Numbered from the stretch's first letter, positions 1-8,181 are shown. The stretch: DNA of 64,000 nt from JAJECS01 sp965243625 (GCA_965243625.1 CBDEVI010000002.1:2170001-2234000); one strand, 5' to 3'. Notes: generated by a model from the sequence alone, not told the origin. Translations and numbers: made by a program.

Positions 1-106
1 TGGGGACCTCGACGCCGGCCGCGGACGCCGCATCCAGCAGCGTCGCGCCGGCCGGTACCGACACGAGTCGCCCGTCAATCGTGAGGCTGATGTCCTCGAC
101 CGGCAC
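1..106 (-). CDS. 2Fe-2S ferredoxin-domain protein, N-terminus only (NuoG/formate dehydrogenase/HoxU type), cut by window edge
   Basis: Only the first 35 codons are inside the window. They read as the N-terminal beta-grasp of a plant-type 2Fe-2S ferredoxin domain (SLTIDGRLVSVPAGATLLDA then AASAAGVEVP), as found at the start of NuoG, HoxU and NAD-linked formate dehydrogenase large subunits. The cluster cysteines would lie beyond the edge. The start is taken as GTG at 106 behind GGGG; a TTG two codons upstream is possible. It follows three tightly spaced leftward genes (mscS and two small membrane proteins). Which oxidoreductase it belongs to cannot be decided from this fragment. Confidence 0.65.
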   Translation of the reverse strand, partial: MPVEDISLTIDGRLVSVPAGATLLDAASAAGVEVP

Positions 107-158
107 TGCCAATTCCCCGCACCCCTGTAACAACAGATTACGCCAGGAAAGGCGACGG

Positions 159-410
159 TCACCGTTTGCGGGTCGGAGGTCCTTCGGGCGGCTCGCGAAA
201 GAGGAGGCGGAAGATGTATGCCAGCCAGGCGAGGGAGACCAGGATCACCGGCGGTACGAGCACGGCAAGCAGCAGGCCGGTGTCGACAGCCGCCGCGCCG
301 CCGGCGTCGGGCACGGCAGCCGTGGGGCCGGCGCAGGTGGCTCCCATCAGCACGGTGAGCAGCACCGCGGCGAGGGCCGCGGACGCCCGCCGCGAGGTGT
401 GATCCGACAT
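159..410 (-). CDS. small membrane protein with signal peptide and one TM helix, unknown function
   Basis: 83 residues starting MSDHTSRRASAALAAVLLTV. A signal-peptide-like hydrophobic stretch ends near a cysteine (MGATC, a possible lipobox or cleavage site). A second hydrophobic segment (about residues 40-65) and a basic cytosolic tail ending PPTRKR follow. The ATG at 410 begins one base after the stop of the upstream gene, so the two are almost certainly co-transcribed. A longer reading frame upstream overlaps the neighbour and has no support. No family is recognised. Confidence 0.6.
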   Translation of the reverse strand: MSDHTSRRASAALAAVLLTVLMGATCAGPTAAVPDAGGAAAVDTGLLLAVLVPPVILVSLAWLAYIFRLLFREPPEGPPTRKR

Positions 411-411
411 G

Positions 412-879
412 CTAGGGCTGTGGCGGCCCGGCCAGTCGCGCCAGCAAATCGGCGAGGCTGCGCAGCGGGCCGCGATCGAGCGCCGCGTCGAGCGCGAGCG
501 AGACGATGGACACACCGACGAGCGCCCACCCGAGCGGATAGTTGGCCGTGAACACGAACACCGACCCGGCCAGCGCCACCGTGCCGGTCATGGCGTCGGC
601 GCGATCGAACGCCGCTCGAGGCTCGGGCGCGCGTTGGCGCCGCGCGGGCGCGACGAGCCACCGGTGCAGGGCTCGCGGCAGGCTGAGGCAGCAGTTCACC
701 GACCCGGCGAGCTGTACGAGCACGCCCACGAGGATGATCCACGGCGCGACCGAACTGCTCGCCACGAAAACGCCCAGCGCATACCACGCCGCCAGCACGC
801 CCTGGTGAAAGCGGCGCTCGGCCCGGTCGCCGGTCGAGACGCTACCAGGCGCCTCGGGCGGCCGTCCTTCGGGCGTCAT
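412..879 (-). CDS. polytopic membrane protein, DUF4395-like
   Basis: 155 residues with about four hydrophobic segments (roughly 25-45, 47-65, 97-115, 117-135). Between the second and third segments lies an 'LHRWLVAPARRQRAPEPRAA' stretch. The layout, including a short basic/proline loop before an F-x-x-x-V/M-x-G segment, resembles DUF4395 membrane proteins, but this is a by-eye match and the function of that family is unknown. The ATG at 879 lies four bases after the mscS stop and the stop lies one base before the next gene, so it sits in the middle of a leftward operon. Confidence 0.6.
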   Translation of the reverse strand: MTPEGRPPEAPGSVSTGDRAERRFHQGVLAAWYALGVFVASSSVAPWIILVGVLVQLAGSVNCCLSLPRALHRWLVAPARRQRAPEPRAAFDRADAMTGTVALAGSVFVFTANYPLGWALVGVSIVSLALDAALDRGPLRSLADLLARLAGPPQP

Positions 880-883
880 GTCG

Positions 884-1453
884 TCATTCGTTCTGCTCGG
901 CGTCGTCGGTCTCTTCCGCCGGCGCGTGTAGCGTCACGGGCTGTGCCATGAAGTCAACGCTCGCCAGCAGCACACGGCGACCGTCGGGCAGGCGCAGGCG
1001 AACCGACCGGGGGCCAACCTCTTCCACAAACCCGCGAAAGCCGCGGATCTCGATCTCGGCGCCCACGCCGATCCGGCGCTCAGCCGAAACGATGACGCCC
1101 GAAATCAAGTTGCGCGCGATGTCCTGGGTGCCGAACGCAATGCCTACCGAGAGTCCGCCAATGATCGCCAGCAGCACGTTGAGGTTGAAGCCCACGGACG
1201 TGAGCGCGACGTAGATTCCAACCAGCACCACCAGCCAGGTTGTGAGGCGTACGATCCACGCCGAGGCCCGTTCGTCGATGTTGAGCCGCTCGCTCAAGCT
1301 TCGCCGCAGGAGCCGCCGCAGCGGCAGCAGCGCGACAATGGTGATCGCGAGGATGATTACGATTTGGATGACGCCGAGCGGCGTCAGGATCTTGCCGTCG
1401 ATTTCCGTGATCGGCGCGTTGAGCACGTCCAAGGTTTGCTGCCAAATGTCCAC
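884..1453 (-). CDS. MscS-family mechanosensitive ion channel, short form
   Basis: 189 residues: two TM helices (about 27-46 and 66-88), then the pore-lining TM3 region (LLAIIGGLSVGIAFGTQDIA) and a shortened beta-domain ending in an acidic tail. Gly/Ala packing along TM3 and the following 'RNLISGV' are typical of MscS channels, which open under membrane tension to release osmolytes. The C-terminal alpha/beta vestibule domain seems absent. The start is GTG 1453, which has a strong GGGGGAAG site six bases upstream; a longer frame upstream runs into the divergent gene and is rejected. First gene of a four-gene leftward operon. Confidence 0.85.
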   Translation of the reverse strand: MDIWQQTLDVLNAPITEIDGKILTPLGVIQIVIILAITIVALLPLRRLLRRSLSERLNIDERASAWIVRLTTWLVVLVGIYVALTSVGFNLNVLLAIIGGLSVGIAFGTQDIARNLISGVIVSAERRIGVGAEIEIRGFRGFVEEVGPRSVRLRLPDGRRVLLASVDFMAQPVTLHAPAEETDDAEQNE

Positions 1454-1495
1454 GAGCGACTTCCCCCACGCTTGGTGTCCCGGTAACCGCTTCGA

Positions 1496-3040
1496 ATGGT
1501 AGCCGCTGCCGGACGCCGAATTGCGCACGGAGGACCACCAGTCCTGGCGGCTTTGGCGTCGGGCGCCCTCTTTGCGGCGAGCTTTCCGCCGCTGTCGTGG
1601 ACGGCCCTGGGGTTCGTCGCCTGGGTGCCGCTGATGCTCGCCGTCCATGCGCCCGGTCGTTCGAATGCGTCGGCGCGGGTGCTGGCGGGACTCGGCTGCG
1701 GCACGCTCTTCGGTCCGCTGGCCCTGAGCATCGATCCGCCGGAGGTGATCACAGGCGCTGCATGGCTCGGAGTGAGCGCGGCCGTGGCCGTGGCATTCGG
1801 CCTCGTGGCGGGATTGCTGGCCGTACCGGTGATGACGCCGCGCCTGCATGCGGCGCTGCGAGGATGGGGCATTGTGTGGCTGCCGGCGCTGGTGTGGGCG
1901 GGCGTCGAGTACCTGCGGTTGGTGACGACGGCCGGCCACCAGTGGGGCATGACCGCCACCGCGCAGATCGACGTCGCGCCGCTGCGGGCGTTTCTGCCGC
2001 TGGCCGGCATGTGGCCGGTCGCGATCATCGCGATGGCCACCAACGGCGCCATAGCGGCGCTGATCCTGGTCGCGCGGGGCCGATGGACCGGATCGCGTCG
2101 GGCGCTGGGCTGGACCGTGGGCACGGTGGCCGGGGCCTGGGTGCTTGGCGGAGTCCTGGCGCTGCTGCCGCCGCCCGAATCAACCGGCACGCTGCGGGCG
2201 GCCCTGGTGCAGCCGGGCGAGCACGTGCCGGATCATCCGCTCACGCGACCACTGATCGTCCGCCGCCAGTACGCCGAGCTCACCGAGGTCATCACGGCGC
2301 TGCATGGGCCGCCGACCGTCGCAGCGCAGGGGGCGCAGCTGGTGGTGTGGCCCGAGGCGTCCGGCTGGGTCGACCCCCTGACGCCGACCGGGCAGGCGCT
2401 GGCGCAGCAGGTGGCCGACGTGGCGGCGCGGTCGGGCACGACGATCGTGTGGCCCTATTTCATTCGCATCGACTGGGACCACACGCGCAACGAGGCCGTG
2501 CTGGTCTATCCGGATGGCCGGCTCTCGGCGCCCTCGACCAAGGCGCATCCGGTGTGGGTGATCGGCGAGCGCAGCATCACCGAAGGGCTGCACCCGGTCT
2601 ATGCAGTCGATGGAGTGGCCGTGGGATTGGCCCTGGGGCCGGACGGCAGCTACACCGACGCGCTGGCGCGATTGGCGCGCGACGGCGCCCAGGTGGTGGC
2701 GGTGCCGACGCACGACTGGGCGGCCTATGCCGGCACCCAACTAGCGCACCTGCGCGTGCGGGCGGCCGAGCACCGGCTGGCGATCGTCAAAGCCGACTGG
2801 CGCTACGGGTCGGCCATCGTTGCACCAGATGGGAGCATCGTCGCTGCGACGCCGCTCACCACCCAGGTGGAGACCATGCTGGCCGCCGACGTGGCGGTGA
2901 CGACGCCGGGAACGCCGTATAGCGCCAGCGGGGACTGGTTGGGGGTGGTGAGCCTGGTCGTGGCCGTGGGGGCAGTTGCAGCCTCGATGGTGTCGGGGCG
3001 CGTCGGCCGCCGACGGTCGTCCTCTCGTTCCCCTTGCTAG
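1496..3040 (+). CDS. apolipoprotein N-acyltransferase-like protein lacking the catalytic cysteine
   Basis: 514 residues with the Lnt layout: a multi-TM N-terminal half (FPPLSWTALGFVAWVPL near the start), then a nitrilase-fold (CN_hydrolase) domain and a C-terminal TM helix (about 470-490). In Lnt the triad is Glu-Lys-Cys. Glu287 (VVWPE) and Lys349 (STKAHPVW, followed by GE) are visible, but where VGxxIC-E is expected the protein reads VGLALGPDG, with Gly381 in the cysteine position. It is therefore probably not a working acyltransferase, or it acts by another route. ATG at 1496; divergent from mscS with 42 bp between starts. Confidence 0.75.
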   Translation: MVAAAGRRIAHGGPPVLAALASGALFAASFPPLSWTALGFVAWVPLMLAVHAPGRSNASARVLAGLGCGTLFGPLALSIDPPEVITGAAWLGVSAAVAVAFGLVAGLLAVPVMTPRLHAALRGWGIVWLPALVWAGVEYLRLVTTAGHQWGMTATAQIDVAPLRAFLPLAGMWPVAIIAMATNGAIAALILVARGRWTGSRRALGWTVGTVAGAWVLGGVLALLPPPESTGTLRAALVQPGEHVPDHPLTRPLIVRRQYAELTEVITALHGPPTVAAQGAQLVVWPEASGWVDPLTPTGQALAQQVADVAARSGTTIVWPYFIRIDWDHTRNEAVLVYPDGRLSAPSTKAHPVWVIGERSITEGLHPVYAVDGVAVGLALGPDGSYTDALARLARDGAQVVAVPTHDWAAYAGTQLAHLRVRAAEHRLAIVKADWRYGSAIVAPDGSIVAATPLTTQVETMLAADVAVTTPGTPYSASGDWLGVVSLVVAVGAVAASMVSGRVGRRRSSSRSPC

Positions 3041-3114
3041 GAGACGTTTGCTGAGTCCAGCCGGGCTTGGGGATGACCGGGCGAGTACTTTCCGCCCCGA
3101 GGTTCAATGAAGGG

Positions 3115-3147
3115 TGGATTCCCGCCTTCGCGGGAATGACGGAGGGG
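3115..3147 (+). repeat. REP-like palindromic repeat, family 1
   Basis: Core hairpin ATTCCCGC-CTTC-GCGGGAAT followed by GACGGAGGGG. The 55 bp upstream (from about 3058) also match the sequence upstream of the copy at 46366, so some copies carry a longer 5' part. A partial second tail (GGAATGACGGAGGGG) follows at about 3194. Confidence 0.85.
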
Positions 3148-3222
3148 ACCCCCTCACCCCGGCCCTCTCCCCCAGGAGAGGGAGTCCGAGCTGGAATGAC
3201 GGAGGGGTTGCGGGCAGGTCTC

Positions 3223-3960
3223 CTAGCGGCGCGCGGGGATGGCGCCGGCGCCGCCGGAGAACGCGCTGAGCGCGACGGCCGCCAGGATCACCGTGACCAC
3301 CACCGGGTGCCAGCCGAGCGATTCCAGCGTGGCGGTGTAGACGGCGGCCGCGTGCAGCAGCCCGGCGCTCATCAGATAGACACCCAGGCGATCGGTCAGC
3401 CAGCCCTTGGCGAGCAGATAGGCCGTACCCAGGTGGAGGCCGATCCAGAGCCACTGCTGGACGATCGGATAGACCAAGTCGCCGCCCACCGGGAGTTGCT
3501 GGATTTCAGGTGAGAGCGAGGCGTTGGCGCCAAACAGGGCGAAGCCGAGGGCGGGGGCCGCGGCGGCCGTGGTGACCGGGCGCGGCTCGCGCGGATAGGC
3601 CATGGCGAAGAGCACCAGCAGCAAGAGGACGAGCTTGACCATCTCCTGGACGTAGCCGGCGATCAGGGCTTCGACGACGCCGGTGAGCGGTCGGGCGTCG
3701 GCAATTCGGGCGGGGTCGATGTTTTGCGTGATGAGGTCCATGACGGCGGTCGTGGGCTCGCCGCGCACCCACACCTGGGCGACGGCGTAGACGGCGGCCC
3801 CGGCGACGAATCCGAACCACGCCGCGGGGCGGTCCGGCATGAGCGGCGGTCCGAGCCGGGACCAGAAGAGGCCGAACGCCACCACGGCGACCACGGCCAC
3901 GGGGTGGGGCAGGAAGAAGTAGGGCGCGAGCACGGCTTGCTGCTCGGTGAGCCACTCCAT
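3223..3960 (-). CDS. polytopic membrane protein, weakly PrsW-like
   Basis: 245 residues with about seven hydrophobic helices and short loops. A motif 'VQEMVKLVLLLL' in the middle and 'GLLHAAAV' near the C-terminus recall the E-E-x-x-K and His motifs of PrsW-type intramembrane proteases, but the first motif has only one glutamate, so protease activity is doubtful. ATG at 3960. It stands alone between repeat DNA and the tRNA-Tyr promoter region. Best left as a membrane protein of unknown function. Confidence 0.6.
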   Translation of the reverse strand: MEWLTEQQAVLAPYFFLPHPVAVVAVVAFGLFWSRLGPPLMPDRPAAWFGFVAGAAVYAVAQVWVRGEPTTAVMDLITQNIDPARIADARPLTGVVEALIAGYVQEMVKLVLLLLVLFAMAYPREPRPVTTAAAAPALGFALFGANASLSPEIQQLPVGGDLVYPIVQQWLWIGLHLGTAYLLAKGWLTDRLGVYLMSAGLLHAAAVYTATLESLGWHPVVVTVILAAVALSAFSGGAGAIPARR

Positions 3961-3997
3961 GCGGCTAGCTAGCGAAGGCGGGCGGGCGCCCGTTGCT

Positions 3998-4006
3998 TGG
4001 TACCAT
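3998..4006 (+). promoter_or_regulatory. extended -10 promoter-like site upstream of tRNA-Tyr
   Basis: TGG-TACCAT matches the extended -10 form TGnTAnnnT and lies 86 bp before the tRNA. Near-identical sites precede tRNA-Asp and the tRNA pair at 8217. No convincing -35 box is visible. Confidence 0.45.
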
Positions 4007-4091
4007 GGCGGCGATTGGCGGGTGCGGCGGCTGAGGGGTTGTCGTGCCCGCGCGACTGTTTACAACGCAAGCGAACGGGTGCGCCTTTCGC

Positions 4092-4175
4092 GGGTCGGTG
4101 GGTGAGCGGCTAATACCACCGGACTGTAAATCCGGCGCCTTTACGGCTACGTAGGTTCGAATCCTACCCGGCCCA
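4092..4175 (+). tRNA. tRNA-Tyr (anticodon GTA)
   Basis: Seven-base-pair acceptor GGGTCGG/CCGGCCC, anticodon loop CTGTAAA, a long variable arm typical of class II tRNA-Tyr, and a GTAGG-TTCGAAT-CCTAC T-arm. Discriminator A; the 3' CCA is not encoded. Confidence 0.95.
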
Positions 4176-4194
4176 CCGCCACCGTGGCGTCGGA

Positions 4195-4200
4195 TACCAT
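4195..4200 (+). promoter_or_regulatory. -10-like hexamer before tRNA-Asp
   Basis: TACCAT located 24 bp before the tRNA-Asp 5' end, the same hexamer seen before tRNA-Tyr. This spacing would give a short leader. Inferred only from the recurring motif. Confidence 0.35.
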
Positions 4201-4224
4201 GGTGGGCGGCGCGCCCGCAACGCT

Positions 4225-4301
4225 GGTCCCGTGGTGCAGTGGCCTAGCATATCTCCCTGTCAAGGAGAAGATCGCCGGTTCGAATCCGGTCGGGACCGCC
4301 A
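4225..4301 (+). tRNA. tRNA-Asp (anticodon GTC)
   Basis: Acceptor GGTCCCG/CGGGACC, anticodon loop CTGTCAA, T-arm GCCGG-TTCGAAT-CCGGT, discriminator G as expected for Asp, and a genomically encoded CCA. Confidence 0.95.
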
Positions 4302-4326
4302 GACATCCCCGTTGCGGGCCTGCCAT

Positions 4327-4402
4327 GGGCCCATAGCTCAGCGGTCAGAGCAGCCGGCTCATAACCGGCCGGTCCCTGGTTCGAATCCAGGTGGGCCCAC
4401 CA
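4327..4402 (+). tRNA. tRNA with CAT anticodon, probably tRNA-Ile2 (lysidine-modified)
   Basis: Acceptor GGGCCCA/TGGGCCC, anticodon stem GCCGG/CCGGC around CTCATAA, T-arm CCTGG-TTCGAAT-CCAGG, encoded CCA. Base pairs C4-G69 and C5-G68 are those reported as TilS recognition elements in tRNA-Ile2, whereas the other CAT tRNA here (8217) has G-C at those places. It lacks initiator features (unpaired position 1, GGG/CCC anticodon stem). Elongator Met remains possible. Confidence 0.7.
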
Positions 4403-4505
4403 GCTAGATCTAGTCGAGAGCCATTGGCGTAAACGCCACGATTGGTATCCGGAGTCTTGCCTAGAGTGGGGTAGCTGGATTCACGGCCTCTTGGACGGCA
4501 GGCCA

Positions 4506-5966
4506 ATGATGCACGCAGACCACCAGACAATCCTGGTCACCGGGGCGACGGGGTATATCGGCGGGCGGTTGGTGCCGCGGCTGGTTGGGTCGGGTTGGCG
4601 GGTGCGGGTGTTGGTTCGCAGCCGGTCGCGCGTGGCCGCCCGTGCGTGGCGGTCGCAGGTCGAGGTGGCGGTGGGCGACGTGCTGGACGCTCAGGCGTTG
4701 TCGGAGGCGCTGGCGGGGATCGACACGGCCTATTACCTGGTGCACAGCATGTCGAGCGGCGCGGATTTCCATGAACGGGACATGCAGGCCGCTCGCGCCT
4801 TTGGTCGGGCCGCGAAAGCCGCGGGCGTCAACCGGATCATCTACCTGGGGGGTCTGGGAGACCCGGCGTCGGAGCTTTCCGACCACTTGCGATCCCGGCA
4901 ATCCACGGGCGAAGCGCTGCGGGAGAGCGGCGTGCCGGTCACCGAGTTCCGGGCGGCCGTGATCGTGGGCGCGGGCAGCATTTCCTTCGAGATGATTCGC
5001 TACCTGGTCGAGCGGCTGCCGGTGATGATCTGCCCGAAGTGGATCTACTCGCGCATCCAGCCCATCGCCGTCGACGATCTGCTGGAGTACCTGGTATCAG
5101 CCCTCGATGCGCCGGATAGCCAAGGCCAGATCGTCGAGATCGGCGGCAAGGACGCGGTCACCTACCGGGGCATGATGCTGGGCTATGCGCAGGCGCGCGG
5201 GCTGAAGCGGCTGTTAGTGCCGGTGCCGGTGCTGACGCCCCGATTGTCGGCCTATTGGGTGCATTGGATCACCCCGATTCATGCGGGGATCAGCTCGGCG
5301 CTGATCGAAGGCCTGCACAACGACGTCGTGGTGACCAACGATCTGGCCCGAAGGCTCTTTCCGAGGGTGGAGCCGATGGACTATGCCGGGGCGATTGCCC
5401 GCGTGATCGACGACCTCGACGCCGGGCGGATCGACACGTCGTGGAGCGACGCCCTGGGCGCGCCGGCGTGGCGCGAGCAACCCGTGGGGCTGGAGTCTCG
5501 CCACGGGATGATCATCGAGCGCCGCCGCATGCGGGTGTCGGCACCGGCGCGAGACGTGTACCGGGTGTTCACCGGCATCGGCGGGGCGCGCGGCTGGTAT
5601 TTCGCCACCTGGGCCTGGCGGCTGCGCGGGGCGTTGGACCGCCTGCTCGGCGGCGTGGGTTTGCGCCGGGGTCGGCGCCATCCCGATCACCTGCGCATTG
5701 GCGACGCGCTGGACTTCTGGCGGGTCGAGGACCTGCAACCCGATCGCTCGGTGCGCCTGCGCGCGGAGATGAAGCTGCCGGGCCGGGCCTGGCTCCAGTT
5801 CGAGGCGCGTGAAGCCGACGACGGCGCGACGCACCTAGAGCAAACGGCGGCGTTCATTCCCAAGGGCTTGCCCGGCTTGGCGTATTGGTATGGCTTGTAT
5901 CCCCTGCACGCCTGGATCTTCGGTGGACTGGTCAGGGCGATCGCCCGGCGCGCCGAGCGGAGGTGA
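4506..5966 (+). CDS. NAD(P)-binding atypical SDR fused to a DUF2867 domain
   Basis: 486 residues. Residues about 8-300 form a Rossmann fold of the NmrA/atypical SDR type, with the nucleotide motif TGATGYIGGRL and an R-x-R patch after beta2. The C-terminal part (from about 330, IIERRRMRVSAPARDVYRVF) is a DUF2867 helix-grip-like domain. This two-domain architecture is common in proteins annotated as SDR family oxidoreductases, whose substrate is unknown. The start is ATG 4506 (ATG 4509 also possible); a TTG five codons upstream is less likely. It lies directly after the tRNA cluster. Confidence 0.8.
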   Translation: MMHADHQTILVTGATGYIGGRLVPRLVGSGWRVRVLVRSRSRVAARAWRSQVEVAVGDVLDAQALSEALAGIDTAYYLVHSMSSGADFHERDMQAARAFGRAAKAAGVNRIIYLGGLGDPASELSDHLRSRQSTGEALRESGVPVTEFRAAVIVGAGSISFEMIRYLVERLPVMICPKWIYSRIQPIAVDDLLEYLVSALDAPDSQGQIVEIGGKDAVTYRGMMLGYAQARGLKRLLVPVPVLTPRLSAYWVHWITPIHAGISSALIEGLHNDVVVTNDLARRLFPRVEPMDYAGAIARVIDDLDAGRIDTSWSDALGAPAWREQPVGLESRHGMIIERRRMRVSAPARDVYRVFTGIGGARGWYFATWAWRLRGALDRLLGGVGLRRGRRHPDHLRIGDALDFWRVEDLQPDRSVRLRAEMKLPGRAWLQFEAREADDGATHLEQTAAFIPKGLPGLAYWYGLYPLHAWIFGGLVRAIARRAERR

Positions 5967-6060
5967 ATCGCACGAGCCGGTGGGCGCGCGGGGTGCTGGG
6001 TGAGTCCCCGGGGTGAATTGGGCGAGACTGCCGTCTCCGGAGACCTCGGCAAGGTCCGGT

Positions 6061-6086
6061 AGGGGCGGGTCTCAGACCCGCCCGAC
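6061..6086. repeat. short palindromic repeat, family 2
   Basis: A GGCGGGT-CTCAG-ACCCGCC inverted repeat in the 321 bp gap between the SDR gene and the permease. A related perfect palindrome lies at 45821. Confidence 0.6.
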
Positions 6087-6122
6087 GCCGAGCATCCGGC
6101 GCGCGTCCAGATTCGACCGGAC

Positions 6123-6154
6123 TGGATTCCGGCTTTCGCCGGAATGACGGAGGG
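6123..6154 (+). repeat. REP-like palindromic repeat, family 1 (variant)
   Basis: ATTCCGGC-TTTC-GCCGGAAT stem followed by GACGGAGGG. Compensatory changes keep the stem relative to the main form. The rest of the 5967-6287 gap shows the family 2 palindrome and a promoter-like site. Confidence 0.8.
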
Positions 6155-6239
6155 ATTACGCAACGGTTTGCCTCCGCGTGAATGATGGAGTCGACGCTGG
6201 CGCATCCCGTTAGATCCATCGCCGGACCCCGGTTCGTCG

Positions 6240-6245
6240 TATAGT
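6240..6245 (+). promoter_or_regulatory. -10-like hexamer before the NCS2 permease gene
   Basis: TATAGT, 42 bp before the inferred CTG start. Transcription from here would include that start codon, in keeping with translation beginning upstream of GTG 6411. No clear -35. Confidence 0.4.
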
Positions 6246-6287
6246 GCGCCCAGACTTGCCGCGCGGCACGGTTGCGGGGAGGTAGTT

Positions 6288-8039
6288 CTGGCGGCGGCGA
6301 CCCAGCAGCATCCACGCTACGAGGCGCACGAGAATCCGCCGCTGCTGGCCTCGCTCGGATACACCCTGCAATTCGGTCTGATCGCGTCCGCCGCCCTGCT
6401 GGTCACGCCGGTGATCGTGGCCAAGGCCTCAGGCCAAGACGACGCTTATCTCGGCTGGATGGTCTTCGCCACGCTGGTGGTGGTTGGCCTGGCCACGTTC
6501 TTGCAGGTTCGCCGGATCGGGCCCCTCGGGGCCGGCGCCGTGCTGCCGCTGTTCACGGCGGCGTTCTCGATCCCGTTCTGCATCACGGCGCTGAAGGACG
6601 GCGGTCCGGCGACGTTGACGTGGTTGATCCTGGCCTCGGCGGCCTTCCAGCTTGTGATTTCCAGGTGGCTGTTCATCCTGCGCCGAATCGTGACGCCGAC
6701 GATCAGCGGCACGGTGATGATGATTCTCTCGATCACGCTGGCTTCGGTGGTCTTCGGCCTGCTGGACGAGGCCGCGGAAGCCGAGCCCGTGGCGGCGCCG
6801 CTGACCGCGCTGGTCACGCTGATCGTGGTGGCCGCGCTGACCCTGCGCGGCTCGCCGGTCTGGCGCCTGTGGGCGCCGATGATCGGCATCGTGGTCGGCT
6901 CAATAGCCGCCGCGGCCTTCGGCATCTACGACTTCGATCGGGTGACCGAGGCCGGCTGGGTGGGGCTTCCCAACGAAGGGCCGCAGTTGGGCTTCGACTT
7001 TGGGATCCCCTTCTGGACGCTGCTGCCGGCGTTTCTGTTCCTGGGCGTGATCATCTCGATCCAGGTGAACGGCGAATCCATCTCGCTGCAGCGGGTGGCC
7101 CGGCGCGAAGACCTGGCCATCGACTTCCGCGAGGTGCAGGGATCGCTGGCCGGCAACGGCGTCTGCAACGTGCTCGCCGGGGTCGCCGGCTCGGTACCCA
7201 CCATCGTCAGTCCGGGCATCGTGTCGTTCACCCAAGTCACGGGCGTCGCGTCGCGCCGGGTGGGCTACCTGATTGGCGGCCTGTTCATCCTGCTGGCGTT
7301 TTTTCCCAAGGTCTCGGGGCTGCTGAGTTCGCTGCCCGGACCCGTGATGGCGGGCTACCTGATCCTGGTGACGGGAACGCTGTTCGTGGACGGCGCGCGG
7401 ACGGTGATCCAGACCGAGCAAAATCGCCAGCGGTTGACCATTGCCGGCCTCTCGTTCTGGATCGGGGCGGCGTTTCAGTTCGGGCTGTTCAGCCTGCCGG
7501 ACCTCGGCACGGTGTGGGGCACGCTGCTCAAGAGCGGCGTGACGACCGGGGGGTTCGCCGTGGTGGCGATGATCCTGTTCATGGAACTCACGAGCCATCG
7601 CCGGATGCGTTTCGAGTCGAGGCTCAACATCGAAGTGCTTCCCGAGCTCTCGGCGTTCGTGACCAGGTTTGCCGACCGCCGAGGCTGGGACACCGCGATG
7701 AAAGACCGCTTGAATGCGGTGGCGGAAGAGACGCTGCTGACGCTGGCGCCGATGAAGCTCAGTCTCGACGACGACGATGATGACGATGACGACGAACGTC
7801 GCCTGGTCGTGGTGGCCTCGAGCGAGGGCCCGGTGGCGGACCTGGAGTTCATCGGCGGCGGCAGCGAAGAGAACCTGGAGGACCGCGTGCGCCAGCTCCA
7901 GCAGCACGACTCGGAGATCGTGGCCGAGAGCGAGCTCTCGCTACAGCTGCTGCGGCACTACGCCACGTCCGTGAACCACCAGCAGTTTCACGGCACGGAC
8001 ATCATCACCGTGCGCGTGGACCCGCCCGAAGCGGGGTAG
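6288..8039 (+). CDS. NCS2-family (uracil/xanthine permease) transporter with cytosolic HATPase-like C-terminal domain
   Basis: 583 residues if started at CTG 6288. The NCS2 core spans about residues 20-450 with many TM helices, ending in the usual G-x-V-x-G-G segment. A soluble tail of about 130 residues resembles RsbW/HATPase_c proteins (NAVAEETLLTLAP as N-box), but the N-box asparagine is replaced and a run of nine aspartates interrupts the fold. The conserved N-terminus (HPRYEAHENPPLLASLGYTL) lies upstream of the first canonical start, GTG 6411. The frame is open to 6186 with no ATG/GTG/TTG, and the only well-placed Shine-Dalgarno (GGGGAGG, 6276-6282) points to CTG 6288. Substrate not determinable. 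Confidence 0.75.
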   Translation: MAAATQQHPRYEAHENPPLLASLGYTLQFGLIASAALLVTPVIVAKASGQDDAYLGWMVFATLVVVGLATFLQVRRIGPLGAGAVLPLFTAAFSIPFCITALKDGGPATLTWLILASAAFQLVISRWLFILRRIVTPTISGTVMMILSITLASVVFGLLDEAAEAEPVAAPLTALVTLIVVAALTLRGSPVWRLWAPMIGIVVGSIAAAAFGIYDFDRVTEAGWVGLPNEGPQLGFDFGIPFWTLLPAFLFLGVIISIQVNGESISLQRVARREDLAIDFREVQGSLAGNGVCNVLAGVAGSVPTIVSPGIVSFTQVTGVASRRVGYLIGGLFILLAFFPKVSGLLSSLPGPVMAGYLILVTGTLFVDGARTVIQTEQNRQRLTIAGLSFWIGAAFQFGLFSLPDLGTVWGTLLKSGVTTGGFAVVAMILFMELTSHRRMRFESRLNIEVLPELSAFVTRFADRRGWDTAMKDRLNAVAEETLLTLAPMKLSLDDDDDDDDDERRLVVVASSEGPVADLEFIGGGSEENLEDRVRQLQQHDSEIVAESELSLQLLRHYATSVNHQQFHGTDIITVRVDPPEAG

Positions 8040-8172
8040 GCCCGCGGCCATCCCCTGGCTGAAGCGCGACGCTTGCCGCAACCTCGGCGATCGAACGTGG
8101 AACCAGACGAGCGGATCGCCCAATTGGACCGAGCGAATCTCGTCACCGGGAGGCTGGCTGGCAAGTCCAGCG

Positions 8173-8181
8173 TGGTACCGT
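8173..8181 (+). promoter_or_regulatory. extended -10 promoter-like site before tRNA-Met/tRNA-Leu
   Basis: TGG-TACCGT, 36 bp before the tRNA pair, the same form as the site before tRNA-Tyr. Nothing else is recognisable between 8040 and 8216. Confidence 0.45.

Noticed and set aside
1384..2190. Long minus-strand frame upstream of the MscS gene
   Set aside because: It runs antisense through the Lnt-like gene; the MscS start is fixed by GTG 1453 with GGGGGAAG.
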